A DNA stretch of 64,000 nt from Acinetobacter pecorum. GTDB lineage: Bacteria; Pseudomonadota; Gammaproteobacteria; Pseudomonadales; Moraxellaceae. Shown one piece after another: positions 8,819-17,586 of the stretch; positions within the stretch are counted from its first letter, which is position 1; each line of letters starts with the position of its first letter. The notes under the pieces were generated by a model, which was given only the letters and a program-made list of their open reading frames with translations, was not told the DNA's origin and did not search any database. The stretch spans positions 1-64,000 of the forward strand of contig NZ_JACSPT010000012.1 of assembly GCF_014837015.1 (NCBI RefSeq), in the 5' to 3' direction. The position numbers and the translations under genes were made by a program.

Positions 8819-9484
8819 ATGCGTATTCTTTTGGCAGAGGATGATCAGTCTCAGGCAGAAAGTATCCAAACCTGGCTGGAAATGGATGGTTATGTAGTTG
8901 ATCGGGTTGAGCGTGGTGATCATGCTATTCTGGCGATTGAGCAGCATCAGTACGATTGTATTTTGCTGGATCGTGGTCTGCCGAATGCAACAGGTGACGA
9001 TATTCTAAAAAGTTTGCGTAGCCAACAGCGAGATACCCCGGTAATTTTTATCACCGCCAAAGACAGCATCAACGACCGGGTTCAAGGCCTTGATTTGGGG
9101 GCTAATGATTATCTGGTCAAGCCTTTTAGCCTGGAAGAGCTTTCCGCACGGGTACGAGCCCAGCTCAGACTGAAACAGCAAACACCGAATCATATTCTGC
9201 ACTGGCAGGATCTCAGTCTGGACACTCAGGCCAAAACCCTGACCAAAGCGGGACAAGCGATCAATCTGACTGCGAAGGAATTTCAGATTCTATACAAGTT
9301 GATGCAGCAGCCTGAACATATTGTCACCCGTGAGCAGCTGGAAGAATCGCTGTATGCCTGGGGAGATGAAATTGAAAGTAATGCCATTGAAGTGTTTATC
9401 TATCAGCTACGTAAAAAAATTGGCAGTCAGATGATAAAAACCATTCGCGGTCTGGGCTATCGCATGCATAAAGCTGAGGCCTAA
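8819..9484 (+). CDS. qseB: OmpR-family response regulator, QseB-like
   Basis: A 221-residue regulator. The receiver domain has acidic residues near D8/D9, phospho-acceptor D51 in CILLDRGLP, and KPFS near 102. The C-terminal winged helix ends TIRGLGYRMHKAEA. GAGGGAG lies before the ATG. The kinase gene begins four bases after its stop, so they form one operon. Adjacency to ygiW supports QseB. PmrA is the main alternative, but pmrC is absent here. Confidence 0.82.
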   Translation: MRILLAEDDQSQAESIQTWLEMDGYVVDRVERGDHAILAIEQHQYDCILLDRGLPNATGDDILKSLRSQQRDTPVIFITAKDSINDRVQGLDLGANDYLVKPFSLEELSARVRAQLRLKQQTPNHILHWQDLSLDTQAKTLTKAGQAINLTAKEFQILYKLMQQPEHIVTREQLEESLYAWGDEIESNAIEVFIYQLRKKIGSQMIKTIRGLGYRMHKAEA

Positions 9485-9488
9485 GCTC

Positions 9489-10820
9489 ATGTCGGCTCCA
9501 ATTTCCTTGCAAACTAGGTTAATTAAACATGCGCTGTTCAGTTCCATATTGGCTGGAGTATTGGCCTGGCTGTTGTTATTGGGGATTGCCAGTTATCAGG
9601 CCAATCAGTTGCATGATGAATTAATGGAACAGATTTCTGAGCTGTTACTCGGTGATGTCACCCAAGCCAAAGACACCCAGGTTGATGAGCTCAGCGAAGA
9701 GTTTGATATCCAGTATGTTCTGTTACTTGATCAGCAGGTACTGACCACTTCTGTTAATCATGAGCTAATTAATGCCATTCCCGTGACACATAAGAATGGT
9801 TTTCAGTTTGCTTATGAAAATGGCCGTTTTATCCGTATCCTGAATGAAGAAGAGGACGGTTTACAGGTAAAAATCGTACAGCCGTTTGCAGTACGCTTCA
9901 ATGAGCTTTGGCAAACCACACTCGGTTTTGCCGGGATTTTATTTATTTTATGGCTCATGCAATGGCTGATTCTAAGGGTCTCGGTCAAACGCCAGTTGCG
10001 GCCATTAAACAAGATTTCGCGTGCCATTGGTTCTAAAACTGCCCAAGATCTCAGTCCGATCAAAATGCCTGATCCTGAAATCACTGAGCTGCAACCGATT
10101 GTACGCCAGCTAAATGCTATGCTCGGCCGGCTGGAGAAATCATTGGCTGCCGAACAGCGTTTTACTGCAGATGCTTCACATGAGCTGCGTTCGCCACTGT
10201 CTGCCATTCAAATGCGTCTACAGGTTTTAAAACGTAAATATCAAGATGATACACAGCTCCCTCAGGCATTGCAGTTGATCCAGAATGATGTCAATCGTGG
10301 TACGCAGGTGCTGGAAAACTTACTTTTACTGGCACGACTTGATCCGGAGCGAACAGGGCAATTACCTATGCAGGCGATCAATCTTAAAAATCTGGTTCAG
10401 GAGGCTTTACAGGCCTTGCAGCCTTTTGCACAGGAAAAGGACATTCACTGGAATCTCAACCTTGAAGATGTCGTTATTGAAGCGAATCCAGAGCTGATGT
10501 TTAGCTGTATTCGCAATCTGGTCGACAATGCCATTCGTTATACGCCGTCACAGGGACGGGTTGAGATTAGAATGGTTAAAACACCGCATTCACAGTTACT
10601 GATCGAAAACTCAGGAGAGGGAATTGCTGCTGATGTACTGGAACGTTTGGGTGAACGTTTTTATCGGGTATTAGGAACACGCACTCAGGGTTCAGGTTTA
10701 GGCTTATCGATTTGCCAGAAAATTATGGCACTGCATGCAGCCAAACTTGATTATGCGCCATCGGACTTGGGTGGACTTAAAGTGTCATTGAGTTTTAAGC
10801 CTGAAAGTAAAATTTCATGA
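9489..10820 (+). CDS. qseC: Sensor histidine kinase, QseC-like
   Basis: A 443-residue inner-membrane kinase. It has a transmembrane helix near 14-33, a periplasmic region of about 120 residues, a second helix near 140-158, then HAMP, the phospho-acceptor motif FTADASHELRSPLSAI, and the ATPase domain with N box NLVDNAIRYTP, G1 ENSGEGI and G2 GSGLGLSIC. It phosphorylates the preceding regulator. The ligand (metal, autoinducer or other) is not evident from the short periplasmic domain. Confidence 0.82.
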   Translation: MSAPISLQTRLIKHALFSSILAGVLAWLLLLGIASYQANQLHDELMEQISELLLGDVTQAKDTQVDELSEEFDIQYVLLLDQQVLTTSVNHELINAIPVTHKNGFQFAYENGRFIRILNEEEDGLQVKIVQPFAVRFNELWQTTLGFAGILFILWLMQWLILRVSVKRQLRPLNKISRAIGSKTAQDLSPIKMPDPEITELQPIVRQLNAMLGRLEKSLAAEQRFTADASHELRSPLSAIQMRLQVLKRKYQDDTQLPQALQLIQNDVNRGTQVLENLLLLARLDPERTGQLPMQAINLKNLVQEALQALQPFAQEKDIHWNLNLEDVVIEANPELMFSCIRNLVDNAIRYTPSQGRVEIRMVKTPHSQLLIENSGEGIAADVLERLGERFYRVLGTRTQGSGLGLSICQKIMALHAAKLDYAPSDLGGLKVSLSFKPESKIS

Positions 10821-10830
10821 TGGGCAAACT

Positions 10831-10861
10831 AAAAAAGCAGTATGCGCTGATTCATACTGCT
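10831..10861 (-). terminator. Terminator of hemP (minus strand)
   Basis: AGCAGTATG pairs with CATACTGCT; on the minus strand the stem is followed by six T. It lies 35 bases past the hemP stop and could also slow transcripts from the kinase gene. Confidence 0.75.
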
Positions 10862-10896
10862 GCTTCCCACGTTTGTTATTATTAGAACTGATTTAA

Positions 10897-11067
10897 TTAT
10901 TTGGTCAGAATAAGACGGTTGTTACGGGTCAGACGCAAACGATATTCTTCGCCGGCATGCATGATCCGGATTTCACGACCCAGTGCAAACAGATTATTGG
11001 AGTGCAGCATTGGCAAGGCATGGTTAGTATCATTGTTACGGGTAAATAGGCTAAATGGGGCGTTCAT
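10897..11067 (-). CDS. hemP: Hemin uptake protein HemP
   Basis: A 56-residue protein whose C-terminal half, LGREIRIMHAGEEYRLRLTR then NNRLILTK, is the HemP domain. HemP proteins are induced by iron starvation and support heme uptake; some bind the receptor gene promoter. The start is the ATG at 11067, preceded by GGAG eight bases upstream. Upstream in-frame codons cross the Fur-controlled promoter and are unlikely to be translated. No heme receptor or hmu gene is next to it, so it is an orphan copy. Confidence 0.88.
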   Translation of the reverse strand: MNAPFSLFTRNNDTNHALPMLHSNNLFALGREIRIMHAGEEYRLRLTRNNRLILTK

Positions 11068-11099
11068 TCCGTCGACTCCGTGGTGTGTTTTGGATTGAT

Positions 11100-11118
11100 T
11101 TAAATGATAATCATTATC
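11100..11118 (-). promoter_or_regulatory. Fur box over the hemP promoter
   Basis: TTAAATGATAATCATTATC matches the 19-base Fur consensus at 16 positions. It covers the predicted -10 of hemP, so Fur-Fe should block transcription. Confidence 0.85.
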
Positions 11119-11133
11119 GAATAGGTCTGTCAA
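11104..11133 (-). promoter_or_regulatory. hemP promoter
   Basis: On the minus strand TTGACA (11133-11128) and TATCAT (11109-11104) are 18 bases apart. Transcription would start about 30 bases before the HemP ATG. Confidence 0.7.
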
Positions 11134-11205
11134 CGAAATATTGAGCAATTTATAAAAAACTCTAATTTGCTTACAATCTGTAAAACTTTACTGGTTCTGT
11201 ACATC

Positions 11206-12105
11206 ATGACTAAAGCTACGATTCATGTCGCAATTGCTCTTTTATTTTATCAAAATCAAGTTCTAGTCGGCTGGCGTGAAGCCAAGCAGCATCAGGGCAA
11301 TAAATATGAATTTCCAGGCGGAAAAGTTGAAAAGGGTGAATTACCAGTAGAAGCCTGCCGACGCGAAGTGATGGAAGAGGTCGGTATTGATATTGAACGC
11401 TGGCATGCCTCTGATTTTATCTCCCATGAGTATGAAGATATCATCGTCAATTTGCATATTTTCCACGCTTCATTACAGCCTGCGCAACTGGCTGAAATCA
11501 AACAGCCCTGGCGCTGGTACAGCCGGGAAGAACTTGGGCAGTTGAATTTTCCGAAAGCCAATCAGTTTATGATTCAAAAGCTGCAATGGCCGCAGCGGAT
11601 CAAGATTTCTGAAGATCTGAATATCTTATCAAGTCTGGATACAGACCAAATGCTGTATTGGCGCGTAGACCCAACGTCTGAACGGATCATGCAATTAGCA
11701 CAATGTCCGGTAGATCAACTCTCCAAGTTAATTGTTAATCAGCAGCTTTGGTCATACTTGAATGAATTGCAGCAGCAGACGATTCGCACGATTCATCTAA
11801 AACAAACCCAACTGATGGACTTCAACCTAAGTGATCTTAAAACTGGTTATCGTTACTTGGCAGCTTGCCACGACCAGAGCGCTTTGATACATGCAGAACA
11901 GATCGGGTGTGAAGCTGCGCTCCTCAGTCCGGTACTGGCGACCGAGACGCATCCGGACACTCCTGCGCTAGGCTGGGAGCGATTCAAACAAATGGCAGAG
12001 CAGGTACAGATTCCGGTTTTTGCTTTAGGTGGATTAAGAACGGAAGACCTGCATGATGCAAAATGCCAGCATGCCTATGGCATTGCCGGCATTCGTTATG
12101 TGTAA
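11206..12105 (+). CDS. Nudix hydrolase fused to a thiamine-phosphate-synthase-like domain
   Basis: A 299-residue fusion. The N-terminal MutT-type domain has the Nudix box from G39 to I61 (GGKVEKGELP, then REVMEEVGI) with all metal-binding glutamates. From about 180 on is a ThiE/TenI-like barrel, with GIAGIRYV at the end replacing the usual GIA motif. MutT cleans oxidised dGTP; the second domain's role in this fusion is not established. ATG 11206 gives the family start MTKATIHVAIAL. The fusion is known in other gammaproteobacteria. It is transcribed away from hemP. Confidence 0.85.
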   Translation: MTKATIHVAIALLFYQNQVLVGWREAKQHQGNKYEFPGGKVEKGELPVEACRREVMEEVGIDIERWHASDFISHEYEDIIVNLHIFHASLQPAQLAEIKQPWRWYSREELGQLNFPKANQFMIQKLQWPQRIKISEDLNILSSLDTDQMLYWRVDPTSERIMQLAQCPVDQLSKLIVNQQLWSYLNELQQQTIRTIHLKQTQLMDFNLSDLKTGYRYLAACHDQSALIHAEQIGCEAALLSPVLATETHPDTPALGWERFKQMAEQVQIPVFALGGLRTEDLHDAKCQHAYGIAGIRYV

Positions 12106-12162
12106 ATGCTGTATTTGAACATAAGCTTTCTTTTGGTAGGTCAGATTCTATAAAAAATGACT

Positions 12163-12714
12163 TTAAAGCTTTTTTAATGCCTGCTGGGCTTGCTGAATCG
12201 CTTTGGCATTTTTTTGCTGCTGTGCAGATTTGAGACGAACTTGCCAGAGCTGCTTTTTCATGGCACTGGATTGGGCATAACTCAGGCCCCGTAAGGCAAA
12301 GGCATCCGCACGTGCTGGCTGATTTTTACGGTTGGCAATCATGCCCAAATACAAATACGTTTCGGATGCCTGAGGAGCCAGTCGCTGTGCCTGAGTTGCA
12401 GACGCTTCAGCTTGATCGTACTGCTGCTTGCTGTATGCCTGCTGGGTTTGCTGCATCAGACTTTTGAATGCCGGCAAATTACGGCCATCATCAAATTTTT
12501 GGCTTTTCTGCTTTTGCTCAGGAATTACAATCTTCTGACGTTTGATCTCAGGACGCTCATAAGGCGTAATCACTACACCGTCTGGTGTAGGTGTTTTAGG
12601 CTTTTCCGTTGCAGGCTTGGCAGGGCTTACTGGCTTTTCAGGCTCTACTATGGTTTGGCAGCCCACCAGACTGAGGATGAGCAAACCAGGGAGGATTTTT
12701 TTAAACATATACAT
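12163..12714 (-). CDS. lpoP: TPR lipoprotein, LpoP-like activator of PBP1b
   Basis: A 183-residue lipoprotein. The signal peptide ends in the lipobox LVGC (C19), followed by a Pro/Lys-rich linker to about 70 and a TPR-like helical region containing AYSKQQYDQAEASATQAQRL. It begins eight bases after the stop of mrcB and shares its transcript. In Pseudomonas aeruginosa, LpoP is a TPR lipoprotein encoded beside mrcB that activates PBP1b, so gene position and architecture agree. No Asp appears at +2 of the mature protein, which fits outer-membrane sorting. The residue-level match to LpoP was not tested. Confidence 0.75.
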   Translation of the reverse strand: MYMFKKILPGLLILSLVGCQTIVEPEKPVSPAKPATEKPKTPTPDGVVITPYERPEIKRQKIVIPEQKQKSQKFDDGRNLPAFKSLMQQTQQAYSKQQYDQAEASATQAQRLAPQASETYLYLGMIANRKNQPARADAFALRGLSYAQSSAMKKQLWQVRLKSAQQQKNAKAIQQAQQALKKL

Positions 12715-12722
12715 GGACTCAA

Positions 12723-15113
12723 TTATTGGCTATAACTTCCACTGGCGATAATACGTGTTTCGCTTTCAAGATCACGTTCTATTTCTGTTTCACTTTCTTG
12801 TATATAGCGATTCATGTCATCCTGTTCTGCATCAGATGCTGGAGGTTCTGAGTTAATATCATAAGGCTCAGTCGCATAATGCGAGATTCCGCAGGGAGTT
12901 GCCTGACTTGGCAGGGCATGCCGCGAAATTGGGATGTACATGGCACCTTCACAACCTTGCGCAGACAATAAACCCGTATAACGATCCAGCCAGTGCCATT
13001 GTATTTCATTCGGCTGTGGCAGGTTCACCGGTTTCTGACGTAACTGTTTCATGACATTGGTCCAAACCGGCAAAGCACCTGAAGAACCGGTTAATCCAGT
13101 GACTTTATTGTTATCCAGCCCCAGCCAGACCACAGTCATATAATTTCCCGAATATCCAGCAAACCATGAGTCTCGACTATCATTGGTCGTACCGGATTTT
13201 CCGGCAAGATTCAGACTCCGTGGCAAGCTGCTATACGCCGCACGACCTGTACCACTCGCCATAACCTGCTGCAAGCCATAATTCAGGGCATAAGCGGCAG
13301 CCGGATCAATGGTTGGTTGTACACTCAGACTATAACGATCGAGAGATCGGCCATTGGCATCGACCACAGAACGGATGGCTTTTACTGGATATCTAAAGCC
13401 GCCTGTAGCAAAATTCCCATAGATATTCATAACTTCCATAGGCGACATATCCACTGCACCCAGATAGATAGATGGATAGGAAGGTATGTTTGAAGTCACG
13501 CCAAATTGTTTGAGATGATTAATAAAAGTCGACAGGCCAAATTCCTGACCTAAACGAACGGTCGACAGGTTATAGGATTGGGAGAGCGCCTGAATCATCG
13601 GCACCATGCCATGTCCGCGCCCGCTATAATTTTTGGGTGTCCAGGTTTTTCCGTCACTCTTGATACTGATTTCACTGTCTTCGATCGGACTGGCCCAGTT
13701 GTAGCGATTAGACTCCAGTGCAGTCAGAAAAATGACCGGTTTCAATAGCGAGCCGACCTGACGCTTGGCATCTACTGTACGGTTAAAGCCAGTAAAATCT
13801 TGGGTAGAACCCACAGCGGCTACCAGTTCTCCATTTTCCGGATGTGCTACCAATACCGCACCCTGTAAATCTTTCAGGCGTCCTGGATTGGATTTACTTA
13901 AGCGTGCCACGGTATCTTTAAAACTTTCTTGAATTCGGGTTTGGGCTAAAGGATCTAAAGTGGTAAATATTCGCAGACCCTGATTGGTTAAATCGGTTTC
14001 CTGATAGTCGGTACGTAACTGACGGCGAACGATATCCAGGAAATCCGGAAAACGCGCTGGACCTAAAGTCGGTTTTGAAATGACATTAAGAGGGCGGGCT
14101 TTTTCTGTTTCATACTGATCCTCTGTCAGATACCCCATGACCAGCATGTTATGTAGGACCACATCACGACGTTTTTTGGCAATTTCCGGATTACGCCACG
14201 GGTTATACAGGCTTGGACCCTGAACCAGACCTACTAGAAAGGCCTGTTGGGAAATATTCAGTTCACGTAGCGGCAGGCCAAAATAGAACTGTGAGGCCAG
14301 ACCATAACCATTAATGGAATAGTTACCATTTTGGCCCAGATTCACTTCGTTTAAATAGGCTTCCAGAATTTCATCTTTGTCATAATGCAATTCAATCAGC
14401 ATTGCCATAAAGGCTTCATTAACCTTACGCTTTAAAGTACGTTCAGGGGTTAAATAGAAATTTTTGACTAGCTGCTGGGTCAGAGTTGAGCCGCCCTGAC
14501 GTTTACCGCCGGTAATGTTGCTGACCACTGCGCGCGCAATCCCGCGAGGAGATACGCCATAATGATGGTAAAAATTACGGTCTTCAGTGGCAATTAAGGC
14601 GTCAATTAAAGGCTTAGGAACCCGGTTAAGTTTAATTAGCACGCGGTCTTCATTATGCTGCGGGTAAATACCGCCAATCAATAGAGGTTCCAGACGGGCA
14701 ATGCCGCTAGAAGAAGGCTTGGTCGCACTTACTTCAGCAATCTGATCGCCACTAAAACTGACTTTTAATACCTGTTCAGGTTCAACCCGATCACCAAAAT
14801 CAAAGCCACGGGTATGTACATACAGGGTATTGCCAGTGCTGACAAAGCTGCCAGATTTGGTATAACTATCTGAATTTTTATAACCTAATAATTTGAGTTC
14901 TTGCTGGAAATCCTGCTGACTGACGGGGGCATTGACATACACTTCCATCGGGCGTGCGAAAACCTTGGCTGGAATGTCCCAGCGTTGACCTTCAAATTTT
15001 TCACGCACGATATTATCTAATCTAATCAAATAGATGCTAAATGCTACAAATGCAGAAATGACTAGAATGGAGAAGATTAAGGCAATTAACCCCATACCTC
15101 GTTCAGATTTCAT
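12723..15113 (-). CDS. mrcB: Penicillin-binding protein 1B (bifunctional transglycosylase/transpeptidase)
   Basis: A 796-residue class A PBP. A single membrane anchor lies at about 7-28, then a UB2H-like region. The GT51 glycosyltransferase has IATEDRNFYHHYGVSPRG near 175 and QGGSTLTQQLVKN. The transpeptidase has the SxxK serine in GSLLKPVI near 454, the SxN motif SYN and KSGTTND near 637. It polymerises and crosslinks peptidoglycan in the periplasm. It heads a two-gene operon with the LpoP-like lipoprotein. Length and motif order favour PBP1b over PBP1a. Confidence 0.95.
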   Translation of the reverse strand: MKSERGMGLIALIFSILVISAFVAFSIYLIRLDNIVREKFEGQRWDIPAKVFARPMEVYVNAPVSQQDFQQELKLLGYKNSDSYTKSGSFVSTGNTLYVHTRGFDFGDRVEPEQVLKVSFSGDQIAEVSATKPSSSGIARLEPLLIGGIYPQHNEDRVLIKLNRVPKPLIDALIATEDRNFYHHYGVSPRGIARAVVSNITGGKRQGGSTLTQQLVKNFYLTPERTLKRKVNEAFMAMLIELHYDKDEILEAYLNEVNLGQNGNYSINGYGLASQFYFGLPLRELNISQQAFLVGLVQGPSLYNPWRNPEIAKKRRDVVLHNMLVMGYLTEDQYETEKARPLNVISKPTLGPARFPDFLDIVRRQLRTDYQETDLTNQGLRIFTTLDPLAQTRIQESFKDTVARLSKSNPGRLKDLQGAVLVAHPENGELVAAVGSTQDFTGFNRTVDAKRQVGSLLKPVIFLTALESNRYNWASPIEDSEISIKSDGKTWTPKNYSGRGHGMVPMIQALSQSYNLSTVRLGQEFGLSTFINHLKQFGVTSNIPSYPSIYLGAVDMSPMEVMNIYGNFATGGFRYPVKAIRSVVDANGRSLDRYSLSVQPTIDPAAAYALNYGLQQVMASGTGRAAYSSLPRSLNLAGKSGTTNDSRDSWFAGYSGNYMTVVWLGLDNNKVTGLTGSSGALPVWTNVMKQLRQKPVNLPQPNEIQWHWLDRYTGLLSAQGCEGAMYIPISRHALPSQATPCGISHYATEPYDINSEPPASDAEQDDMNRYIQESETEIERDLESETRIIASGSYSQ

Positions 15114-15341
15114 AAATGATAATAAGACCCTGTGAAATTGTGCTAATCATGCGAAGCTTTTCGTTATTTTGCAATATTTAATCAAATATTGAGATTAAAA
15201 TTAAAATTAAACTTCACATTTTCTCCTTAATTTCAGTCTATTTCAAATTAAATCCTAGACGGCTTTATCATGTTATAAATTGTCATCCTATTCATGCTTA
15301 ATGATATGATAAGCAGGATTCGAAGCGGAGCGACGACACTG

Positions 15342-16244
15342 GTGCAAATTTCCCACAAGACATTTCGAAATATCGGGTTAATCGGACGCCCGGATAAATC
15401 TTCAGTGGTTGAAACCTTATGCCTGATTCATGATCATCTGCTCAATTTAGGTCTACATCCTGTTTTTGATGCCGATACAGCTGAACTGGTACCTTATCAA
15501 AATACCCAGACTGTCAGCCGGGCCTTGCTGGGCGAAGTAGTTGATCTGGTAATTGTGGTGGGTGGGGATGGCTCACTCTTACACGCTGCTCGGGCACTGG
15601 TGAAATACAATACACCTGTAATTGGAGTCAACCGTGGTCGTCTGGGTTTTCTGACAGATATCAAGCCGACCGAAGTGATCTTTAAGCTGGATCAGGTGCT
15701 CAAAGGCGACTTTCAGGCAGAGCGCCGTTTCCTGCTGGAAGTGGAAATTCGCTCTAAAGGTGAAATCATTTATGATGCCATTGCCTTGAATGATGTGGTT
15801 TTACATTCAGGAAAATCAGTACATATGATTGATTTTGAGCTGAATATTGATGGACAATATGTCTATCGTCAGCATAGTGATGGCCTGATTATCTCTACAC
15901 CGACTGGTTCTACCGCCTATGCGCTGTCGGGAGGCGGGCCGATTGTTCATCCGAGTATGGATGCGATTGCGCTGGTGCCGATGCATCCGCATACCTTGTC
16001 TTCACGGCCGATTGTGGTTGGAGGGCATAGTGAAATTAAATTACTGATTCGTGAAAATCGCGTACTGCCGATGGTGAGTGCGGATGGACAACACAGTGTG
16101 TCTTTGAATGTTGGAGATAGCGTCCATATTCGTAAGCATCCCTTTAAACTGCATCTTCTGCATCCGCCAGGTTATGACTTCTATAATGCATGCCGAACCA
16201 AACTGGGCTGGAATCAGGACTTCGATTATTTTAAGCAGGATTAA
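15342..16244 (+). CDS. nadK: NAD kinase
   Basis: A 300-residue cytosolic enzyme making NADP+ from NAD+ and ATP. The GGDGS motif sits near 73 (VVGGDGSLLHAAR), followed by NRGRLGFLTDI and SPTGSTAYALSGGGP-type residues. A GTG start at 15342 with GGAG eleven bases upstream gives the family start VQISHKTFRNIGLIGRP. An upstream in-frame ATG at 15294 adds 16 residues that do not look conserved. The YeaC gene starts two bases after its stop. It is divergent from mrcB. Confidence 0.92.
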   Translation: MQISHKTFRNIGLIGRPDKSSVVETLCLIHDHLLNLGLHPVFDADTAELVPYQNTQTVSRALLGEVVDLVIVVGGDGSLLHAARALVKYNTPVIGVNRGRLGFLTDIKPTEVIFKLDQVLKGDFQAERRFLLEVEIRSKGEIIYDAIALNDVVLHSGKSVHMIDFELNIDGQYVYRQHSDGLIISTPTGSTAYALSGGGPIVHPSMDAIALVPMHPHTLSSRPIVVGGHSEIKLLIRENRVLPMVSADGQHSVSLNVGDSVHIRKHPFKLHLLHPPGYDFYNACRTKLGWNQDFDYFKQD

Positions 16245-16246
16245 CC

Positions 16247-16519
16247 ATGAATATTGAACAAATGCTTGCCGTACTCAATCCTGAGATTGTAGAACGCTTA
16301 AGAACAGCCATTGAAATTGGCAAATGGCCAAACGGTGTGGCTTTGACTCAGGAACAGCGTCAGACCTGCATGCAGGCGGTATATGCCTGGGAAATGAAAA
16401 ACCTGCCAGAAACTGAACGTAGTGGTTATATCGACCGTGGTACGAAAGAAGAAGGCGAACAATGTGATGATGATCATCACCAGCATGAGCCGGAATTCAA
16501 GCCGATCCGTTTTGTCTAA
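16247..16519 (+). CDS. yeaC: YeaC-family (DUF1315) protein
   Basis: A 90-residue cytosolic protein starting two bases after nadK. It has the DUF1315 pattern: LNPEIVERLRTAIEIGKWPN, then GVALTQEQRQTCMQAVYAWE. The C-terminal tail is acidic and His-rich (CDDDHHQHEPEF) and could bind metal. Function is unknown in all species. Co-translation with nadK is likely. Confidence 0.85.
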   Translation: MNIEQMLAVLNPEIVERLRTAIEIGKWPNGVALTQEQRQTCMQAVYAWEMKNLPETERSGYIDRGTKEEGEQCDDDHHQHEPEFKPIRFV

Positions 16520-16527
16520 TCCAGACA

Positions 16528-16559
16528 TTAAAAAAGACCACCAATGTGGTCTTTTTTAA
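16528..16559. terminator. Terminator after nadK-yeaC
   Basis: TTAAAAAAGACCAC pairs with GTGGTCTTTTTTAA around a CAAT loop. A- and U-runs on both sides let it also act on the convergent YbiB-like gene. Confidence 0.85.
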
Positions 16560-16584
16560 TGTCTGTCATAAAGCATGAATGGCA

Positions 16585-17586
16585 TCAAACTGAAAGACGG
16601 CTATCCCAGAATTCTTTGGCTTTTTGCATCGCTGCTTCATAGCTGTCACATTCGCCCATAGTATACAGGGCAATGCCCATAGTTTCAATCACTGCAACTT
16701 CACCATATTCATGTGAATGTTTGCCTTCCCAGACTTCTTTAAACACAGATAAATCCAGTTCTTCTTCAATCGGGCTGCGATTGTCGGTTAGTTTCGGCAA
16801 TTCATGCTCATAGAGCTCACCATCTTTAATCCCGCAGATTAAGGTTTTGGCATCAGGGTTACGTTCAAATTCACCGCCTTCACCTTTAATCACCGCACTG
16901 TTTTTATAACCTAAGCGGTAAGCCGATTGCTGATGTGAACTCCGATAAGCCGGATGGAAAATGGCCTGTAAAGTCGCTTTGGCATTAAATGGATTGATCA
17001 GGCGTGCCAGCGTGTGAATTGGAGAGCGCAGTCCCATGACATTTCGCAGTCCAATCAGCTCAGACAGAATCGGAGAAATTACCTCTAAAGGTAGATAGGC
17101 GAAGTGTCTTTCTTCAAGCTGCTGCTCAACTTCCACATCATTCTGGCAGATTGGATAGCCTAAGTAAGTCAGCACCTGTTCGGTGTAAACACGGTTCATG
17201 GTATGGCCTGAAGCACCGTGCATGACAATCTTATAGCCCTGCTTGGCCAGAGTAAGGGCAGACAGAATAAACCATGGGTAATGTTTACGTTTTCCAGCAT
17301 AAGAGGACCAGTCCAGATCGACCTCCAGTGCTTTGAAGTTAAGCTGATCACGGGTTGCCTGAACAAAACCTGCTAATTCATCGACGGATTCTTCCTTGAC
17401 CCGTAATAACATCAGAAAAGCACCAAGCTGTACATCCAATACTTGATTGTTCAGGATCATGCTAAAAGCCTGATAAGCTTCTTCATAGCTTAAGGAGCGT
17501 GCACCATTTTTTCCCTTGCCAATAATACGAATAAACTGGGCAAAAGGATGTTCGGTATCTTTATAAATATTTCGCTTTGTGTTCAT
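16585..17586 (-). CDS. ybiB: YbiB/TrpD2-family DNA-binding glycosyltransferase-like protein
   Basis: A 333-residue protein with the anthranilate phosphoribosyltransferase fold: an N-terminal helical domain (SYEEAYQAFSMILN) and a catalytic-like domain with HGASGHTMNRVYTEQV in place of the PRPP loop and GEGGEFERNPDA. E. coli YbiB is a TrpD2 protein that binds nucleic acid and is linked to the LexA response; catalysis has not been shown. It is monocistronic here, and its LexA control was not evident upstream. Confidence 0.82.
   Translation of the reverse strand: MNTKRNIYKDTEHPFAQFIRIIGKGKNGARSLSYEEAYQAFSMILNNQVLDVQLGAFLMLLRVKEESVDELAGFVQATRDQLNFKALEVDLDWSSYAGKRKHYPWFILSALTLAKQGYKIVMHGASGHTMNRVYTEQVLTYLGYPICQNDVEVEQQLEERHFAYLPLEVISPILSELIGLRNVMGLRSPIHTLARLINPFNAKATLQAIFHPAYRSSHQQSAYRLGYKNSAVIKGEGGEFERNPDAKTLICGIKDGELYEHELPKLTDNRSPIEEELDLSVFKEVWEGKHSHEYGEVAVIETMGIALYTMGECDSYEAAMQKAKEFWDSRLSV

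Noticed and set aside
8819..10820. PmrAB identity for the first two-component pair
   Set aside because: The pmrC gene is absent and ygiW is adjacent, which favours QseBC; the point is not fully settled.
15100..15130. AATGATAATAAGA near the mrcB start as a Fur box
   Set aside because: Only one half resembles the consensus, and PBP1b is not an expected Fur target.
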